DNA of 64,000 nucleotides from Salipiger abyssi (GTDB lineage Bacteria; Pseudomonadota; Alphaproteobacteria; Rhodobacterales; Rhodobacteraceae). The position numbers and the translations under genes are program-made. Positions 35,354-44,564 of this stretch are shown here, piece after piece (position 1 is the stretch's first letter; each line of letters opens with the position of its first letter). The notes beneath the pieces were generated by a model, which saw only the letters and a program-made list of their open reading frames with translations, was not told the DNA's origin and did not search any database. The DNA is taken from positions 4,100,501 to 4,164,500 of the forward strand of contig NZ_CP015093.1 of the NCBI RefSeq assembly GCF_001975705.1, in the 5' to 3' direction.

Positions 35354-36136
35354 TCAGATGTCCTGGAAGAGATTGTCGCTTTCGACGAAATCCACGCGGT
35401 CTTCGGACACCGTGCCGGCATTGATATCGCGGGTTTCCACCCGCCCGTCGCCATAGCCGATCACCACCTGATCGCAGATGTCGATAAAAAGCCCGTTCTC
35501 GACCACGCCGGGGATCTGGTTCAGCACCAGCGCCAGCTGGCGGGGATTGCCGATGCGCGAGACATGCAGGTCGAGGATGTAATTGCCCTCGTCGGTGATG
35601 AAGGCACGCTCGCCATTCATGCGCAGCGTCGTCTTGCGCCCCATCACATCCATCGAGACCAGCGCCTCTTCGAGCAGCGCCTGGCTGGCGGTCCAGCCGA
35701 AGGGGATGACCTCCACCGGCAGCGGGAAGGCGCCCAGCGTCTCGACCTCTTTCGCGGCATCCGCGATCACCACCATCTGGTCGGAGGCGGTGGCGACGAT
35801 CTTTTCCTGAAGCAGCGCGCCGCCGCCGCCCTTGATGAGGTTCAGCTCGCCGTCGAACTCGTCGGCACCGTCGATGGTGAGATCGAGCCAGCGCGCCTCG
35901 TCGAGCGAGATCACCTCAATGCCTACCTCGCGGGCCAGCTCGGCGGTGCGCGTCGAAGTCGGCACCCCCTGAAAGCGCAGCCCCTCCTCGCGCACCCTCT
36001 CGCCGAGGCAGCGCACCAGCCAGGCGGCGGTGGAGCCGGTGCCGAGCCCGACACGCATGCCGCTCTCGACGAATTCGGCGGCGCGTTTTGCGGCCACGAA
36101 CTTGGCCTTGTCGATCGGCGAAAGCTCTCCGGTCAT
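35354..36136 (-). CDS. rpiA: Ribose-5-phosphate isomerase A
   Basis: 260 residues. The enzyme interconverts ribose 5-phosphate and ribulose 5-phosphate in the pentose phosphate pathway. Signatures: MRVGLGTGSTAAWLVRCLGE, PTSTRTAELAREVGIEV, LTIDGADEFDGELNLIKGGGGALL-QEKIVA and the active-site Glu-Lys context. The length is somewhat above the 220-230 of E. coli RpiA because of a C-terminal extension (SRIGNPRQLALVLNQ to FQDI). The ATG at 36136 has GAGGAG about 10 bases upstream. It precedes gor on the same strand with a 170-base gap. Confidence 0.95.
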   Translation of the reverse strand: MTGELSPIDKAKFVAAKRAAEFVESGMRVGLGTGSTAAWLVRCLGERVREEGLRFQGVPTSTRTAELAREVGIEVISLDEARWLDLTIDGADEFDGELNLIKGGGGALLQEKIVATASDQMVVIADAAKEVETLGAFPLPVEVIPFGWTASQALLEEALVSMDVMGRKTTLRMNGERAFITDEGNYILDLHVSRIGNPRQLALVLNQIPGVVENGLFIDICDQVVIGYGDGRVETRDINAGTVSEDRVDFVESDNLFQDI

Positions 36137-36221
36137 AGCGGGCGACTCCTCTGCTGCTGCGGCGGGCTTATAAAGGCAATGCGCCGGCGGTGCGAGAGGC
36201 AAAACCGGCGCAGTGGCGCCA

Positions 36222-36659
36222 TCAGGGCCGGATTGAGAGCCGGTCCATGCCGAGCTCGTAGGGCGCGCGCGCCGAGGCCGGAAGCGGCGCACAGGCCGCC
36301 GCGGCGCCCAGAATGGGATCGCCCTCCTCGAGCACACCGAATTCCTCGAAGAAAGACAGATCGCCGAGGACCTTCTTGCCGCCGGCTTTCAGCCAGGTCT
36401 TGCGCAGAATCTTGCGTCGAAAGCGCAGCGTTTGCGGCTTTTCATGCGCGGTCATTCCGCACAGCACCGTCTGCCCTCCGAGCTCGCGCACGGAATAGAC
36501 CAGATGAACGGAGCCATAGGCCTGCCCGAACGTGATCCCGAAGACCTCGAACCTGTCATCGACCAGCACTGTCGGGGTATCGGCGGTTGCGGCCTGCGCA
36601 CCGAGAGAAAGCGTGGCGACCAGAGAAAGCGCGGCGATTTTACTGAAAAGAGATTTCAT
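36222..36659 (-). CDS. Hypothetical exported protein
   Basis: 145 residues with a signal peptide MKSLFSKIAALSLVATLSLGAQAATA, cut near residue 26. The mature part has VDDRFEVFGITFGQAYGSVHLVYSV and LRFRRKILRKTWLKAGGKKVLGDLSFFEEFGV, with two cysteines (about 67 and 123) that may pair. I do not recognise the family. AAAGG lies a few bases before the start. It is encoded 85 bases upstream of rpiA on the same strand, with no visible operon link. Confidence 0.75.
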   Translation of the reverse strand: MKSLFSKIAALSLVATLSLGAQAATADTPTVLVDDRFEVFGITFGQAYGSVHLVYSVRELGGQTVLCGMTAHEKPQTLRFRRKILRKTWLKAGGKKVLGDLSFFEEFGVLEEGDPILGAAAACAPLPASARAPYELGMDRLSIRP

Positions 36660-36878
36660 TTCGTACCTTTAGAGACACATCGGGATGGCCACCATAGCGG
36701 CCGGCAGCGGCGGTGCAAGCAGGAGTGATCAAAGCGGCGCGGCGCGGGCGCCGCACAGGATATCTCGCCCGCCCGGGCGGGCTCGGGCCTCTGGCGGAGG
36801 TGACGCCCTGCTGCCGGTGTCCTGCCCTCAGGGTCTCGTGGTTATGGCGTATTTGCAAAGAGAAGAAGACGCGGGCAG

Positions 36879-37406
36879 CTACGAGGCCCGGTACATGATG
36901 GTCGTGGGATCGCTGTGGGGGCTGCCGTCGGGGGCGAGCGCGTAGCCGGGGATTTCACCGGCGACCGCGAAGCCGCAGGCGGCATAGAGCGGCTGGGCGG
37001 CGTCGCCGCTGCGGGTGTCGAGCGTGATGAGGCTGCGGCCCTCCTCTGCGGCGCGGGCGAGCAGCGCCTGCATCAGCGCCCGGGCAATGCCGCGGCGGCG
37101 ATGAGACGGAGCGACCAGCATCTTGGAGACCTCGGCGCGGTGGCGCTGGTTGGGCATCGCGGCAAGATCGAGCTGCACCGTGCCGACAAGCGCCTCTCCC
37201 GCGAATCCGGCCCAAAGGATGCGATGGCCGCCGCGCAGTGCCGGCAGCACAGAGTTGGTCCAGAACGCCTCCGCCTCTTGCTGCGGAAAGGGCATGACGA
37301 AGCCGACGCTGGCGCCGTCCTCGACGCAATGGCGCAGCAGCGTGCCGAGCGCCGGGATCTGCGCCTCGGCCTCTGCGGCGAAAAGCTCGCGGATCGTCAG
37401 GCTCAT
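36879..37406 (-). CDS. GNAT-family N-acetyltransferase
   Basis: 175 residues with the acetyl-CoA fold: VAPSHRRRGIARALMQALLARAAEEG (the QxxGxG/A loop) in the middle, LITLDTRSGDAAQPLYAACGFAVAGEIPGYA afterwards. The substrate is unknown. Its ATG overlaps the stop of the XRE-cupin regulator as ATGA, so the two form an operon and the regulator probably controls it. Confidence 0.88.
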   Translation of the reverse strand: MSLTIRELFAAEAEAQIPALGTLLRHCVEDGASVGFVMPFPQQEAEAFWTNSVLPALRGGHRILWAGFAGEALVGTVQLDLAAMPNQRHRAEVSKMLVAPSHRRRGIARALMQALLARAAEEGRSLITLDTRSGDAAQPLYAACGFAVAGEIPGYALAPDGSPHSDPTTIMYRAS

Positions 37407-37957
37407 GGCGTCACCAGCACGAGCACATATTTCGCGCCCTTCTCTTTCGGCGTCTCGAAGACCGAGGCGCCGGTCAGCCGGTAGCGCAGCGTGTCGCCGG
37501 GGCGCAGGCTGTATGTCTCGCCCTCCAGCGTTACCTTCAGGCGGCCCGAGACCAGCAGCAAATGGTGCTCCAGCCCCGGCACCGGAGCCGCGTCATAGGC
37601 GATGCGGCTGGCCGGTTCGAGCCGGCAGTCCAACACCTCCGCCGCCAGCGCCGCGCCGCCGGGCGAGGCCACGCGCCGGGTGAAGCCGCCATCGCGCCAG
37701 ACCGCCTGATCGTCGCGGCGCAGGAGCGGCGTGAAGCCCTCCTCCACCATCGCCAGCAGCCGCGACATGGTCATGCCATAGGCGGCGCAAAGCTTGCCCA
37801 ATACTTCGGCAGTCGGGCTGACCTCGCCCTTTTCCAGCCGCGACAGGGCGGCGCGGCTCACCCCGCTCTGCTCGGCGAGCTGATCGAGCGTCAGCCCGCG
37901 CTCGGCACGCAGCCGGGCGAGGCGCTGCGACAGGCGGTCGGTCAGGGTTTCGGGCAC
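37403..37957 (-). CDS. XRE-cupin transcriptional regulator
   Basis: 184 residues. An N-terminal XRE helix-turn-helix (about 8-65: LTLDQLAEQSGVSRAALSRLEKGEVSPTAEVL) is joined to a C-terminal cupin barrel (about 105-180: GLEHHLLLVSGRLKVTLEGETYSLRPGDTLRYRLTG). Such regulators sense a small ligand in the cupin and repress adjacent operons. The GNAT gene follows with an ATGA overlap. Its upstream region carries a perfect palindrome and a related half-site that look like an autoregulatory operator. Confidence 0.9.
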   Translation of the reverse strand: MPETLTDRLSQRLARLRAERGLTLDQLAEQSGVSRAALSRLEKGEVSPTAEVLGKLCAAYGMTMSRLLAMVEEGFTPLLRRDDQAVWRDGGFTRRVASPGGAALAAEVLDCRLEPASRIAYDAAPVPGLEHHLLLVSGRLKVTLEGETYSLRPGDTLRYRLTGASVFETPKEKGAKYVLVLVTP

Positions 37958-37960
37958 GGG

Positions 37961-37994
37961 ATATCTCCGGGAATCTTTCTCATATCCGGGATAT
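37961..37994 (-). promoter_or_regulatory. Candidate operator of the XRE-cupin gene
   Basis: A perfect 13-base palindrome with central G, ATATCC-G-GGATAT, lies at 37982-37994. A related partial copy, ATATCTCCGGGAAT, is at 37961-37974, directly before the gene's start codon. Spacing of about 21 bases (two helical turns) suggests cooperative dimers. Inferred, not shown. Confidence 0.5.
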
Positions 37995-38072
37995 TACCGC
38001 ACCCTTGGGACCGTGCAAGAAAAACTGCATGCGCGCACCCGCGCGGTTTTTTCGGCACCCGTGGCTTGAGCC

Positions 38073-38101
38073 CTTTGACACTCGCGCTAGCTCTGGATAG
38101 T
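38073..38101 (+). promoter_or_regulatory. Candidate promoter of the pdh operon
   Basis: TTGACA at 38073-38078, a perfect -35 hexamer, with TAGTGT at 38096-38101 after a 17-base spacer as a weak -10. The pdhA start codon lies 44 bases downstream with GGGGAGGA before it. Confidence 0.5.
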
Positions 38102-38144
38102 GTACAAGAAAGTTTAACACTAAACTAGTTGGGGAGGAATCGCC

Positions 38145-39167
38145 ATGGCCGCCCGGAAACCCGCTGCCAAGCCGAACGTCTCGCCCGATGAGCTGCGGCA
38201 ATATTACCGCGACATGCTGCTGATCCGGCGCTTCGAAGAGAAGGCAGGCCAGCTTTACGGCATGGGACTCATCGGTGGGTTCTGTCACCTTTACATCGGT
38301 CAGGAAGCCGTGGTGGTCGGGCTCGAAGCCGCCGCCGAGGAGGGCGACAAGCGCGTCACCTCCTACCGCGACCACGGCCACATGCTGGCCTGCGGCATGG
38401 ACCCCAACGGCGTGATGGCCGAGCTCACCGGCCGCGAGGGCGGCTATTCCAAGGGCAAGGGCGGCTCGATGCACATGTTCAGCCGCGAGAAGCATTTCTA
38501 CGGCGGCCACGGCATCGTCGGCGCTCAGGTGCCGCTGGGCGCGGGTCTCGCCTTTGCCGACCAGTATCTCGACAACAAGCGCGTCACCTTCACCTATTTC
38601 GGCGACGGCGCGGCCAACCAGGGCCAGGTTTACGAGACCTTCAACATGGCCTCGATCTGGAAGCTGCCGGTGGTCTTCGTGATCGAGAACAACCAGTACG
38701 CCATGGGCACCTCGCAGAAGCGTTCGACCTCTACCGAGGACATCTACACCCGCGGCGCGCCCTTCGGCATCCCCGGCGAGCTGGTCGACGGCATGGACGT
38801 GCTGGCGGTCAAGGCGGCCGGCGAGAAGGCCGTGGCGCATTGCCGCGAGGGCAAGGGGCCGTATATCCTCGAGATCAAGACCTATCGCTATCGCGGTCAC
38901 TCGATGTCAGACCCGGCGAAATACCGCACCCGCGAAGAGGTCCAGAAGATGCGCGAAGAGCGCGACGCGATCCAGCATGTGCGCGACCTGCTGTTGCAGG
39001 GCAAACATGCCACCGAGGACGACCTCAAGGCGATCGACAAGGAAATCAAGGACATCGTGAACGCGTCCGCCGAGTTCGCCAAGGAGAGCCCGGAGCCGGC
39101 GCTCGACGAACTCTGGACCGATATCTACGCCAGCGAAGTGCCGCAGGGCGACGCGATCGACGCCTGA
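38145..39167 (+). CDS. pdhA: Pyruvate dehydrogenase E1 component, alpha subunit
   Basis: 340 residues. E1-alpha binds thiamine diphosphate: [41 protein letters not shown] holds the GDG-N motif. [19 protein letters not shown] and [14 protein letters not shown] are family signatures; [15 protein letters not shown] is the phosphorylation-loop region of the eukaryotic homologue. With E1-beta it decarboxylates pyruvate and loads acetyl groups on lipoyl domains. The ATG has GGGGAGGA at 6 bases. First gene of the pdhA-pdhB-unknown-pdhC operon. Confidence 0.96.
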   Translation: MAARKPAAKPNVSPDELRQYYRDMLLIRRFEEKAGQLYGMGLIGGFCHLYIGQEAVVVGLEAAAEEGDKRVTSYRDHGHMLACGMDPNGVMAELTGREGGYSKGKGGSMHMFSREKHFYGGHGIVGAQVPLGAGLAFADQYLDNKRVTFTYFGDGAANQGQVYETFNMASIWKLPVVFVIENNQYAMGTSQKRSTSTEDIYTRGAPFGIPGELVDGMDVLAVKAAGEKAVAHCREGKGPYILEIKTYRYRGHSMSDPAKYRTREEVQKMREERDAIQHVRDLLLQGKHATEDDLKAIDKEIKDIVNASAEFAKESPEPALDELWTDIYASEVPQGDAIDA

Positions 39168-39186
39168 GGCAGGAGGATACCCGACA

Positions 39187-40560
39187 ATGGCAACACAGAT
39201 TCTCATGCCCGCGCTCTCGCCCACGATGGAAGAGGGCACGCTGGCAAAATGGCTCGTGAAGGAGGGTGACACCGTCACCTCCGGCGACATCCTCGCCGAG
39301 ATCGAGACCGACAAGGCAACGATGGAATTCGAGGCGGTCGACGAGGGCATCGTCGGCAAGCTGCTGATCGAGGAAGGCACCGAGGGGGTCAAGGTGAACA
39401 CCCCCATCGCGGTGATGGTCGAGGAAGGCGAAAGCGTCGAGGATGCCGAGGCCCCTGCCCCGGCGACCGAAGCGCCCGCCGCCGAAGAGGCCCCTGCCGC
39501 CGCTCCGGCGCAGGCCGAAGCGCCGGAAAGCAAGGTGCCCGCCGCCGCGGCCTCGCCCGACTGGCCCGAGGGCACGGCGATGAAGAGCCAGACCGTGCGC
39601 GAAGCACTTCGCGACGCCATGGCCGAAGAGATGCGCGGCGACGCCAATGTGCTCGTCATGGGTGAGGAAGTCGCCGAGTATCAGGGCGCCTACAAGGTCA
39701 CCCAGGGGCTTCTCGACGAGTTCAGCGCCAAGCGCGTGATCGACACGCCGATCACCGAGCATGGCTTTGCCGGCATCGGCGTGGGCGCGGCCTTTGGCGG
39801 GCTGAAACCCATCGTCGAGTTCATGACCTTCAACTTCGCCATGCAGGCGATGGACCAGATCATCAACTCGGCGGCCAAGACGCTTTATATGTCCGGTGGC
39901 CAGATGGGCTGTCCCATCGTGTTCCGCGGCCCGAACGGCGCCGCCGCCCGCGTCGGCGCGCAGCACAGTCAGGACTATGCCGCCTGGTACGCGATGATCC
40001 CCGGTCTGAAAGTGGCGATGCCCTATTCCGCAGCCGACGCCAAGGGCCTGCTGAAATCCGCCATCCGCGACCCGAACCCGGTGATCTTCCTGGAAAATGA
40101 GATCCTCTACGGGCGCAGCTTCGATGTGCCGGACATGGACGATTTCACCGTTCCCTTCGGCAAGGCGAAGATCTGGCGCGAGGGCAAGGACGTGACCATC
40201 GTCAGCTTTGGCATCGGCATGCAATACGCGCTGGAAGCGGCTGAAAAGCTTGCCGAAGACGGCGTCGAGGCCGAGGTGATCGACCTGCGCACCCTGCGCC
40301 CGCTCGATTACGGCACGGTCATCGAGTCGGTGAAGAAGACCAACCGCTGCGTCACCGTCGAGGAGGGCTTCCCGGTGGGCGCCATCGGCAACCATCTGGG
40401 GGCCTATATCATGCAGAACGCCTTCGATTATCTCGATGCGCCGGTGATCAACTGCACCGGCAAGGACGTTCCCATGCCCTATGCCGCCAATCTCGAGAAA
40501 CACGCGCTGGTGACCACCGCCGAGGTGCTCGAGGCGGTCAAGCAGGTGACCTACCGGTGA
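39187..40560 (+). CDS. pdhB: Pyruvate dehydrogenase E1 beta subunit with N-terminal lipoyl domain
   Basis: 457 residues. Residues about 1-80 form a lipoyl domain with lipoyl-Lys43 in ETDKATMEF; an Ala/Pro/Glu-rich linker (about 85-125) leads to E1-beta proper: [42 protein letters not shown] and a C-terminal transketolase domain with [15 protein letters not shown]. The extra lipoyl domain on E1-beta is characteristic of alphaproteobacteria. It is nearly identical to the one at the start of pdhC. The gene sits 19 bases after pdhA and its stop overlaps the next start as GTGA. Confidence 0.96.
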   Translation: MATQILMPALSPTMEEGTLAKWLVKEGDTVTSGDILAEIETDKATMEFEAVDEGIVGKLLIEEGTEGVKVNTPIAVMVEEGESVEDAEAPAPATEAPAAEEAPAAAPAQAEAPESKVPAAAASPDWPEGTAMKSQTVREALRDAMAEEMRGDANVLVMGEEVAEYQGAYKVTQGLLDEFSAKRVIDTPITEHGFAGIGVGAAFGGLKPIVEFMTFNFAMQAMDQIINSAAKTLYMSGGQMGCPIVFRGPNGAAARVGAQHSQDYAAWYAMIPGLKVAMPYSAADAKGLLKSAIRDPNPVIFLENEILYGRSFDVPDMDDFTVPFGKAKIWREGKDVTIVSFGIGMQYALEAAEKLAEDGVEAEVIDLRTLRPLDYGTVIESVKKTNRCVTVEEGFPVGAIGNHLGAYIMQNAFDYLDAPVINCTGKDVPMPYAANLEKHALVTTAEVLEAVKQVTYR

Positions 40561-40820
40561 GCCCGGTCGAGGTGATCGGGCGCGACGTGGCGCGCGAGGC
40601 CTATCGGGTCCGGGTGGATGCCGAGGGTCTCGCCCGCACCGCGCTGGTGCCCGAATGCCTCATGGAAACGCTGCGCCCGGGCGAGCGCCCGAGCCACCAA
40701 GAAGCCTATGAATGGATCGCCGCACATCGCGGCAGGATCGAGAAGGCGGTGATCGCGCGGGCAGCGGCCCGCACGCCGCGCCCGCCCTACGATCTCGTGA
40801 CCCTCGCCGAGGAGAGCTGA
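40557..40820 (+). CDS. Small conserved protein inside the pdh operon (DUF5076-like)
   Basis: 87 residues starting at GTG, overlapping the pdhB stop as GTGA. Sequence: [28 protein letters not shown], then [28 protein letters not shown], a soluble mix without cysteines or membrane segments. I recall a DUF5076-type family in this operon position in Rhodobacterales, but the family label is tentative. It ends 4 bases before pdhC, so all four genes are made together. A role in assembling or tuning the dehydrogenase complex is inference from position only. Confidence 0.75.
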   Translation: MSPVEVIGRDVAREAYRVRVDAEGLARTALVPECLMETLRPGERPSHQEAYEWIAAHRGRIEKAVIARAAARTPRPPYDLVTLAEES

Positions 40821-40824
40821 AGAC

Positions 40825-42165
40825 ATGCCCACCGAAATCCTGATGCCCGCCCTGTCGCCGACCATGGAGGAAGGCACGCTGGCCAAATGGCTGGTCAAGG
40901 AAGGCGACACCGTGAATTCCGGCGACATTCTCGCCGAGATCGAAACCGACAAGGCCACGATGGAGTTCGAGGCGGTGGACGAAGGCACCATCGGCAAGAT
41001 CCTCATCGAAGAGGGCTCCGAGGGGGTGAAGGTCAACACCCCCATCGCCGTGCTGCTGGAAGAGGGCGAGAGCGCCGACGATATCGAAACCTCCTCCGCC
41101 CCTGCGCCGGCAGAGGAAAAACCCGCCCCGGCCCCCGCCGCGGACGAGAAACCCGAGCCGGGGCCGCAACAGGCGGCCGCGGCGGCGACCCCCGCCACCC
41201 CTGCCCCGGCGGCGCCCGAAGCCGCCGATGGCAGCCGCATCTTCGCCACCCCGCTGGCGCGCCGCATCGCTGCCGACAAGGGTCTGGACCTGACGCAGAT
41301 CAAGGGCTCCGGCCCGCATGGCCGCATAGTCAAGGCGGATGTCGAGGGCGCCAAGGCCGCCCCCGCCGAGAAAGCTGCGCCCGCGGCTGCCGAGGCGCCC
41401 GCCGCCAAGGCCGATGCGGTTGCCATGCCCGCCAGCCCCGGCGCCGAGCAGGTCAAGAAGATGTACGAGGGCCGCGACTACGAAGAAGTCAAGCTCGACG
41501 GCATGCGCAAGACGGTGGCGAGCCGCCTCACCGAGGCCAAGCAGACCATCCCGCATTTCTACCTGCGCCGCGACATCAAGCTCGACGCGCTGCTGAAATT
41601 CCGCAGCCAGCTCAACAAGCAGCTCGAAGGCCGCGGCGTGAAGCTCTCGGTCAACGACTTCATCATCAAAGCCTGCGCGCTTGCCCTGCAATCGGTGCCC
41701 GACGCCAATGCGGTCTGGGCCGGCGACCGGATCCTCAAGCTCACCCCCTCCGATGTCGCGGTCGCCGTGGCGATCGAGGGCGGGCTCTTCACCCCGGTAC
41801 TGAAGGATGCCGAGATGAAATCGCTCTCGGCACTCTCCGCCGAGATGAAGGATCTCGCGGGCCGCGCCCGCAACAAGAAGCTCGCGCCGCATGAATATGT
41901 CGGCGGCAGCTTTGCGATCTCCAATCTGGGCATGTACGGCATCGACAATTTCGACGCGGTCATCAACCCGCCGCATGGCGCCATCCTCGCCGTGGGCGCG
42001 GGCGTCAAGAAGCCGGTCGTGGGCGCCGATGGCGAGCTGACCGTGGCGACGGTGATGTCGGTGACGCTCTCCGTGGATCACCGGGTCATCGACGGCGCGC
42101 TGGGGGCCGAGCTGCTCCAGGCCATCGTCGAGAACCTGGAGAACCCGATGGTGATGCTGGCCTGA
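40825..42165 (+). CDS. pdhC: Dihydrolipoamide acetyltransferase, E2 of pyruvate dehydrogenase
   Basis: 446 residues. A single lipoyl domain (about 1-80, Lys43 in ETDKATMEF), an Ala/Pro/Glu linker, a peripheral-subunit-binding domain (about 134-172, [16 protein letters not shown] and [13 protein letters not shown]), a second linker, and the catalytic core with [20 protein letters not shown] at the end. It forms the core cube or dodecahedron of the complex. No dihydrolipoamide dehydrogenase gene follows; E3 must be encoded elsewhere. A strong terminator closes the operon. Confidence 0.96.
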   Translation: MPTEILMPALSPTMEEGTLAKWLVKEGDTVNSGDILAEIETDKATMEFEAVDEGTIGKILIEEGSEGVKVNTPIAVLLEEGESADDIETSSAPAPAEEKPAPAPAADEKPEPGPQQAAAAATPATPAPAAPEAADGSRIFATPLARRIAADKGLDLTQIKGSGPHGRIVKADVEGAKAAPAEKAAPAAAEAPAAKADAVAMPASPGAEQVKKMYEGRDYEEVKLDGMRKTVASRLTEAKQTIPHFYLRRDIKLDALLKFRSQLNKQLEGRGVKLSVNDFIIKACALALQSVPDANAVWAGDRILKLTPSDVAVAVAIEGGLFTPVLKDAEMKSLSALSAEMKDLAGRARNKKLAPHEYVGGSFAISNLGMYGIDNFDAVINPPHGAILAVGAGVKKPVVGADGELTVATVMSVTLSVDHRVIDGALGAELLQAIVENLENPMVMLA

Positions 42166-42190
42166 CCTGTCTGCCAGACCGCATCGCTCG

Positions 42191-42219
42191 AAACGCCCGC
42201 CGCCCACCGGCGGGCGTTT
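42191..42219 (+). terminator. Rho-independent terminator of the pdh operon
   Basis: A perfect 12-bp stem (42191-42202 with 42208-42219, AAACGCCCGCCG type) with a 5-base loop, followed by CCTTTTCC. Located 26 bases after the pdhC stop. Confidence 0.85.
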
Positions 42220-42384
42220 CCTTTTCCGGCGTGCCGCATGGCATCTATGCCTCTGGCTCATGCCGCCCATGCGACGGGCGGGCTTGCCGGCGCCCCGCCG
42301 CGCCGTTAGCGTAGGACATGCTGCATCGCGGCAGGGCCGGCATGCCCGAACCGCGCGCAAACCCCGACATGCCGGAGACGTTCC

Positions 42385-43572
42385 ATGGTCTATACCGACC
42401 GCCAGGCCCGCCTGACGATCCTGTCCCTCGCGCTCGGTGCCTTCGCCATCGGCGTCACCGAATTCGCCGCGATGGGGCTCTTGCCCTATTACGCCGCCGA
42501 TCTCGGCGTGAGCGAGCCGCGCGCCGGCCACGCGGTCAGCGCCTATGCCATCGGCGTGGTCGTCGGCGCGCCGGTGCTGGCGGTGCTGGGCAGCCTGCTG
42601 CCGCGCAAACTGCTGCTGGTGCTGCTCATGGCGTTCTTCCTGCTGGCCAATGCGCTCTCGGCCATGGCGCCGGGCATCGACACGCTGGTGGTGGCGCGGG
42701 TGCTGGCGGGGCTGCCGCATGGCGCCTTCCTTGGCATCGGCATGCTGTTTGCCGCCGAGATGTCGCCCGAGGGGCGCAAGGCGGCGGGCGTGGCACAGGT
42801 GCTCATGGGACTGACCATCGCCAATGTGATCGGCGTGCCGGCGGCGGGCGCGATCGGCCAGGCCTTCGGCTGGCGCTGGTGCTTTGTCATCGTCGCGGTG
42901 ATCGCGGCAGGCTCGGCGGCGATGATCGCCCGGGTCGCGCCGCAGCCGCAGGAAGCCCCGGCGGCGAACCCGCTGCGCGAGCTCTCGGCGCTGGCCAACC
43001 GCGCGGTCTGGCTGACGCTGCTGGTGGGCGCGGTGGGCTTCGGCGCCATCTTCGCGGTCTATTCCTATTTCTCGGCGGCAATGATCGCGGCGGCCAAGGC
43101 GCCGGAATGGGCGATCCCGCTGGCGCTCTCGGGCTTCGGCATCGGCGGCACGGCGGGCAATTACATCGCCGGACGGCTGGCGAGCTGGTCACGGCTCGGC
43201 GGCGCGCTGGTGCTGCTTTGCGGCATGATCGCCATATCGCTGCTCTATGCGGCGGTGATGGGCCATTGGGTGGCGATGGCGCTGGTGGTGATGGCGCTGG
43301 GACTGACCGCCGGGCTGGTGATCCCGCTCCAGATGCGGCTGATGGATGTGGCGGGCGAGGGCCAGACCCTGGCCGCCGCGCTGAACCACGCCGCCTTCAA
43401 CGCCGCCAACGCGCTGGGGCCGTGGCTCGCGGGGATGGCGCTGGCGGCGGGCTATGGCTGGCAGGTGACCGGCCAGGTCGGCGCCGCGCTGGCGGCGGCG
43501 GGGATTGTCGTGCTGGGGCTGGCCTGGCTCGACGCAAGACCCCGGCGCCGGGCGCTCGCCGCAGGCTGCTGA
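42385..43572 (+). CDS. MFS transporter, DHA1/AraJ-like
   Basis: 395 residues with twelve predicted helices. Family features: GVTEFAAMGLLPYYAADLGVS in helix 1, HAVSAYAIGVVVGAPVLAVLG, LPRKLLLVLLMAFFLLANALSA, RVLAGLPHGAFLGIG. This resembles AraJ/purine-efflux transporters of the DHA1 group, which export sugars, purines or drugs by proton exchange. Substrate unknown. GGAG lies 7 bases before the ATG. It stands apart from the pdh operon by a terminator. Confidence 0.9.
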   Translation: MVYTDRQARLTILSLALGAFAIGVTEFAAMGLLPYYAADLGVSEPRAGHAVSAYAIGVVVGAPVLAVLGSLLPRKLLLVLLMAFFLLANALSAMAPGIDTLVVARVLAGLPHGAFLGIGMLFAAEMSPEGRKAAGVAQVLMGLTIANVIGVPAAGAIGQAFGWRWCFVIVAVIAAGSAAMIARVAPQPQEAPAANPLRELSALANRAVWLTLLVGAVGFGAIFAVYSYFSAAMIAAAKAPEWAIPLALSGFGIGGTAGNYIAGRLASWSRLGGALVLLCGMIAISLLYAAVMGHWVAMALVVMALGLTAGLVIPLQMRLMDVAGEGQTLAAALNHAAFNAANALGPWLAGMALAAGYGWQVTGQVGAALAAAGIVVLGLAWLDARPRRRALAAGC

Positions 43573-43586
43573 GCCCCGCGCCACGC

Positions 43587-43630
43587 GCAAGATCCTTCAA
43601 AGGATCTTGCAAAACGCTTCGAAGCGTTTT
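43587..43630. terminator. Paired palindromes between convergent genes
   Basis: A 10-bp stem GCAAGATCCT/AGGATCTTGC with TCAA loop (43587-43610) abuts a perfect 20-bp palindrome with A and T tracts at its ends (43611-43630). It separates the MFS gene from cysE and can terminate both strands. Same design as 22060-22115. Confidence 0.75.
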
Positions 43631-43645
43631 GGCCGCCCGGACCGC

Positions 43646-44464
43646 TCAGCCCGAGCAGTTGCAGCCGGTGAGCTTCTGATCCATGTTGCGCGACGGCTGA
43701 TCGCAGCCGGCATCGCCGACGATCTTTGCCGGCACCCCCGCCACGGTCTTGCAGGGCGGCACCTCTTCCAGCACCACCGAGCCCGCCGCGATGCGCGAGC
43801 CGCTGCCGATGCGGATATTGCCCAGCACCTTGGCGCCGGCACCGATCAATACGCCGTCGCCGATCTTGGGGTGACGGTCCTCGTCCTCCTTGCCGGTGCC
43901 GCCCAGCGTCACCGAATGCAGGATCGAGACATCGTTGCCCACCACCGCCGTCTCGCCGATGACAATGGAATGGGCGTGGTCGATCATGATGCCCTGCCCG
44001 ATCTTCGCCGCCGGGTGGATATCGACGCCGAAGAGCTCCGAGGCGCGCATCTGGAAGAAGGAGGCGAGATCCTTGCGCCCCTCGCTCCACAGCCAATGCG
44101 CCACACGCTGGCTCTGCACCGCCTGGAAGCCCTTGAAATAGAGCAGCGGCTGGAGAAACCGGTGGCAGGCCGGGTCGCGGTCATGGGTGGCACGGATATC
44201 GGCCCGCGCGGCACGCGCCAGCCACGGGTCCGAGGCATAGGCCTTGTCGCAGATCTCGCGCAGGATCTGTTCCGACATCTCGCCATTGGCGAGCTTCATC
44301 GAGATCCGGAAGGCCAGCGCCCCCTCTATGGTGGCGTGGTGCAGCACCGAGACATGCACCATCCCGCCCAGCAGCGGCTCGGCGGCGACGGCCTCTTCGG
44401 CCTCGCGGGTGATGCGGGCCCAGACCGGGTCCAGCTCGGCGATCCTTGCGCGGGTTTCGGCCAT
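43646..44464 (-). CDS. cysE: Serine O-acetyltransferase
   Basis: 272 residues. An N-terminal helical domain (about 1-140, MAETRARIAELDPVWARI to DPACHRFLQPLLYFKGFQAVQ) is followed by a left-handed hexapeptide-repeat barrel with FGVDIHPAAKIGQGIMIDHAHSIVIGETAVVGNDV and HPKIGDGVLIGAGAKVLGN, and a C-terminal tail. The enzyme makes O-acetylserine for cysteine synthesis and binds O-acetylserine sulfhydrylase through its C-terminal residues. The tail ends in cysteines (CDQPSRNMDQ...CNCSG). GGAGGG precedes the ATG. The gene lies directly downstream of the GTA cluster, on the same strand. Confidence 0.95.
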   Translation of the reverse strand: MAETRARIAELDPVWARITREAEEAVAAEPLLGGMVHVSVLHHATIEGALAFRISMKLANGEMSEQILREICDKAYASDPWLARAARADIRATHDRDPACHRFLQPLLYFKGFQAVQSQRVAHWLWSEGRKDLASFFQMRASELFGVDIHPAAKIGQGIMIDHAHSIVIGETAVVGNDVSILHSVTLGGTGKEDEDRHPKIGDGVLIGAGAKVLGNIRIGSGSRIAAGSVVLEEVPPCKTVAGVPAKIVGDAGCDQPSRNMDQKLTGCNCSG

Positions 44465-44564
44465 GTTTCCCTCCGTTGCGTCCTGCCCTTATAGCAGATA
44501 GCCGCGACGGTCCGAAACGCAAAACCGTGATAGGGTCAATCGCGAAACCGCATGGGCCGCGCGC

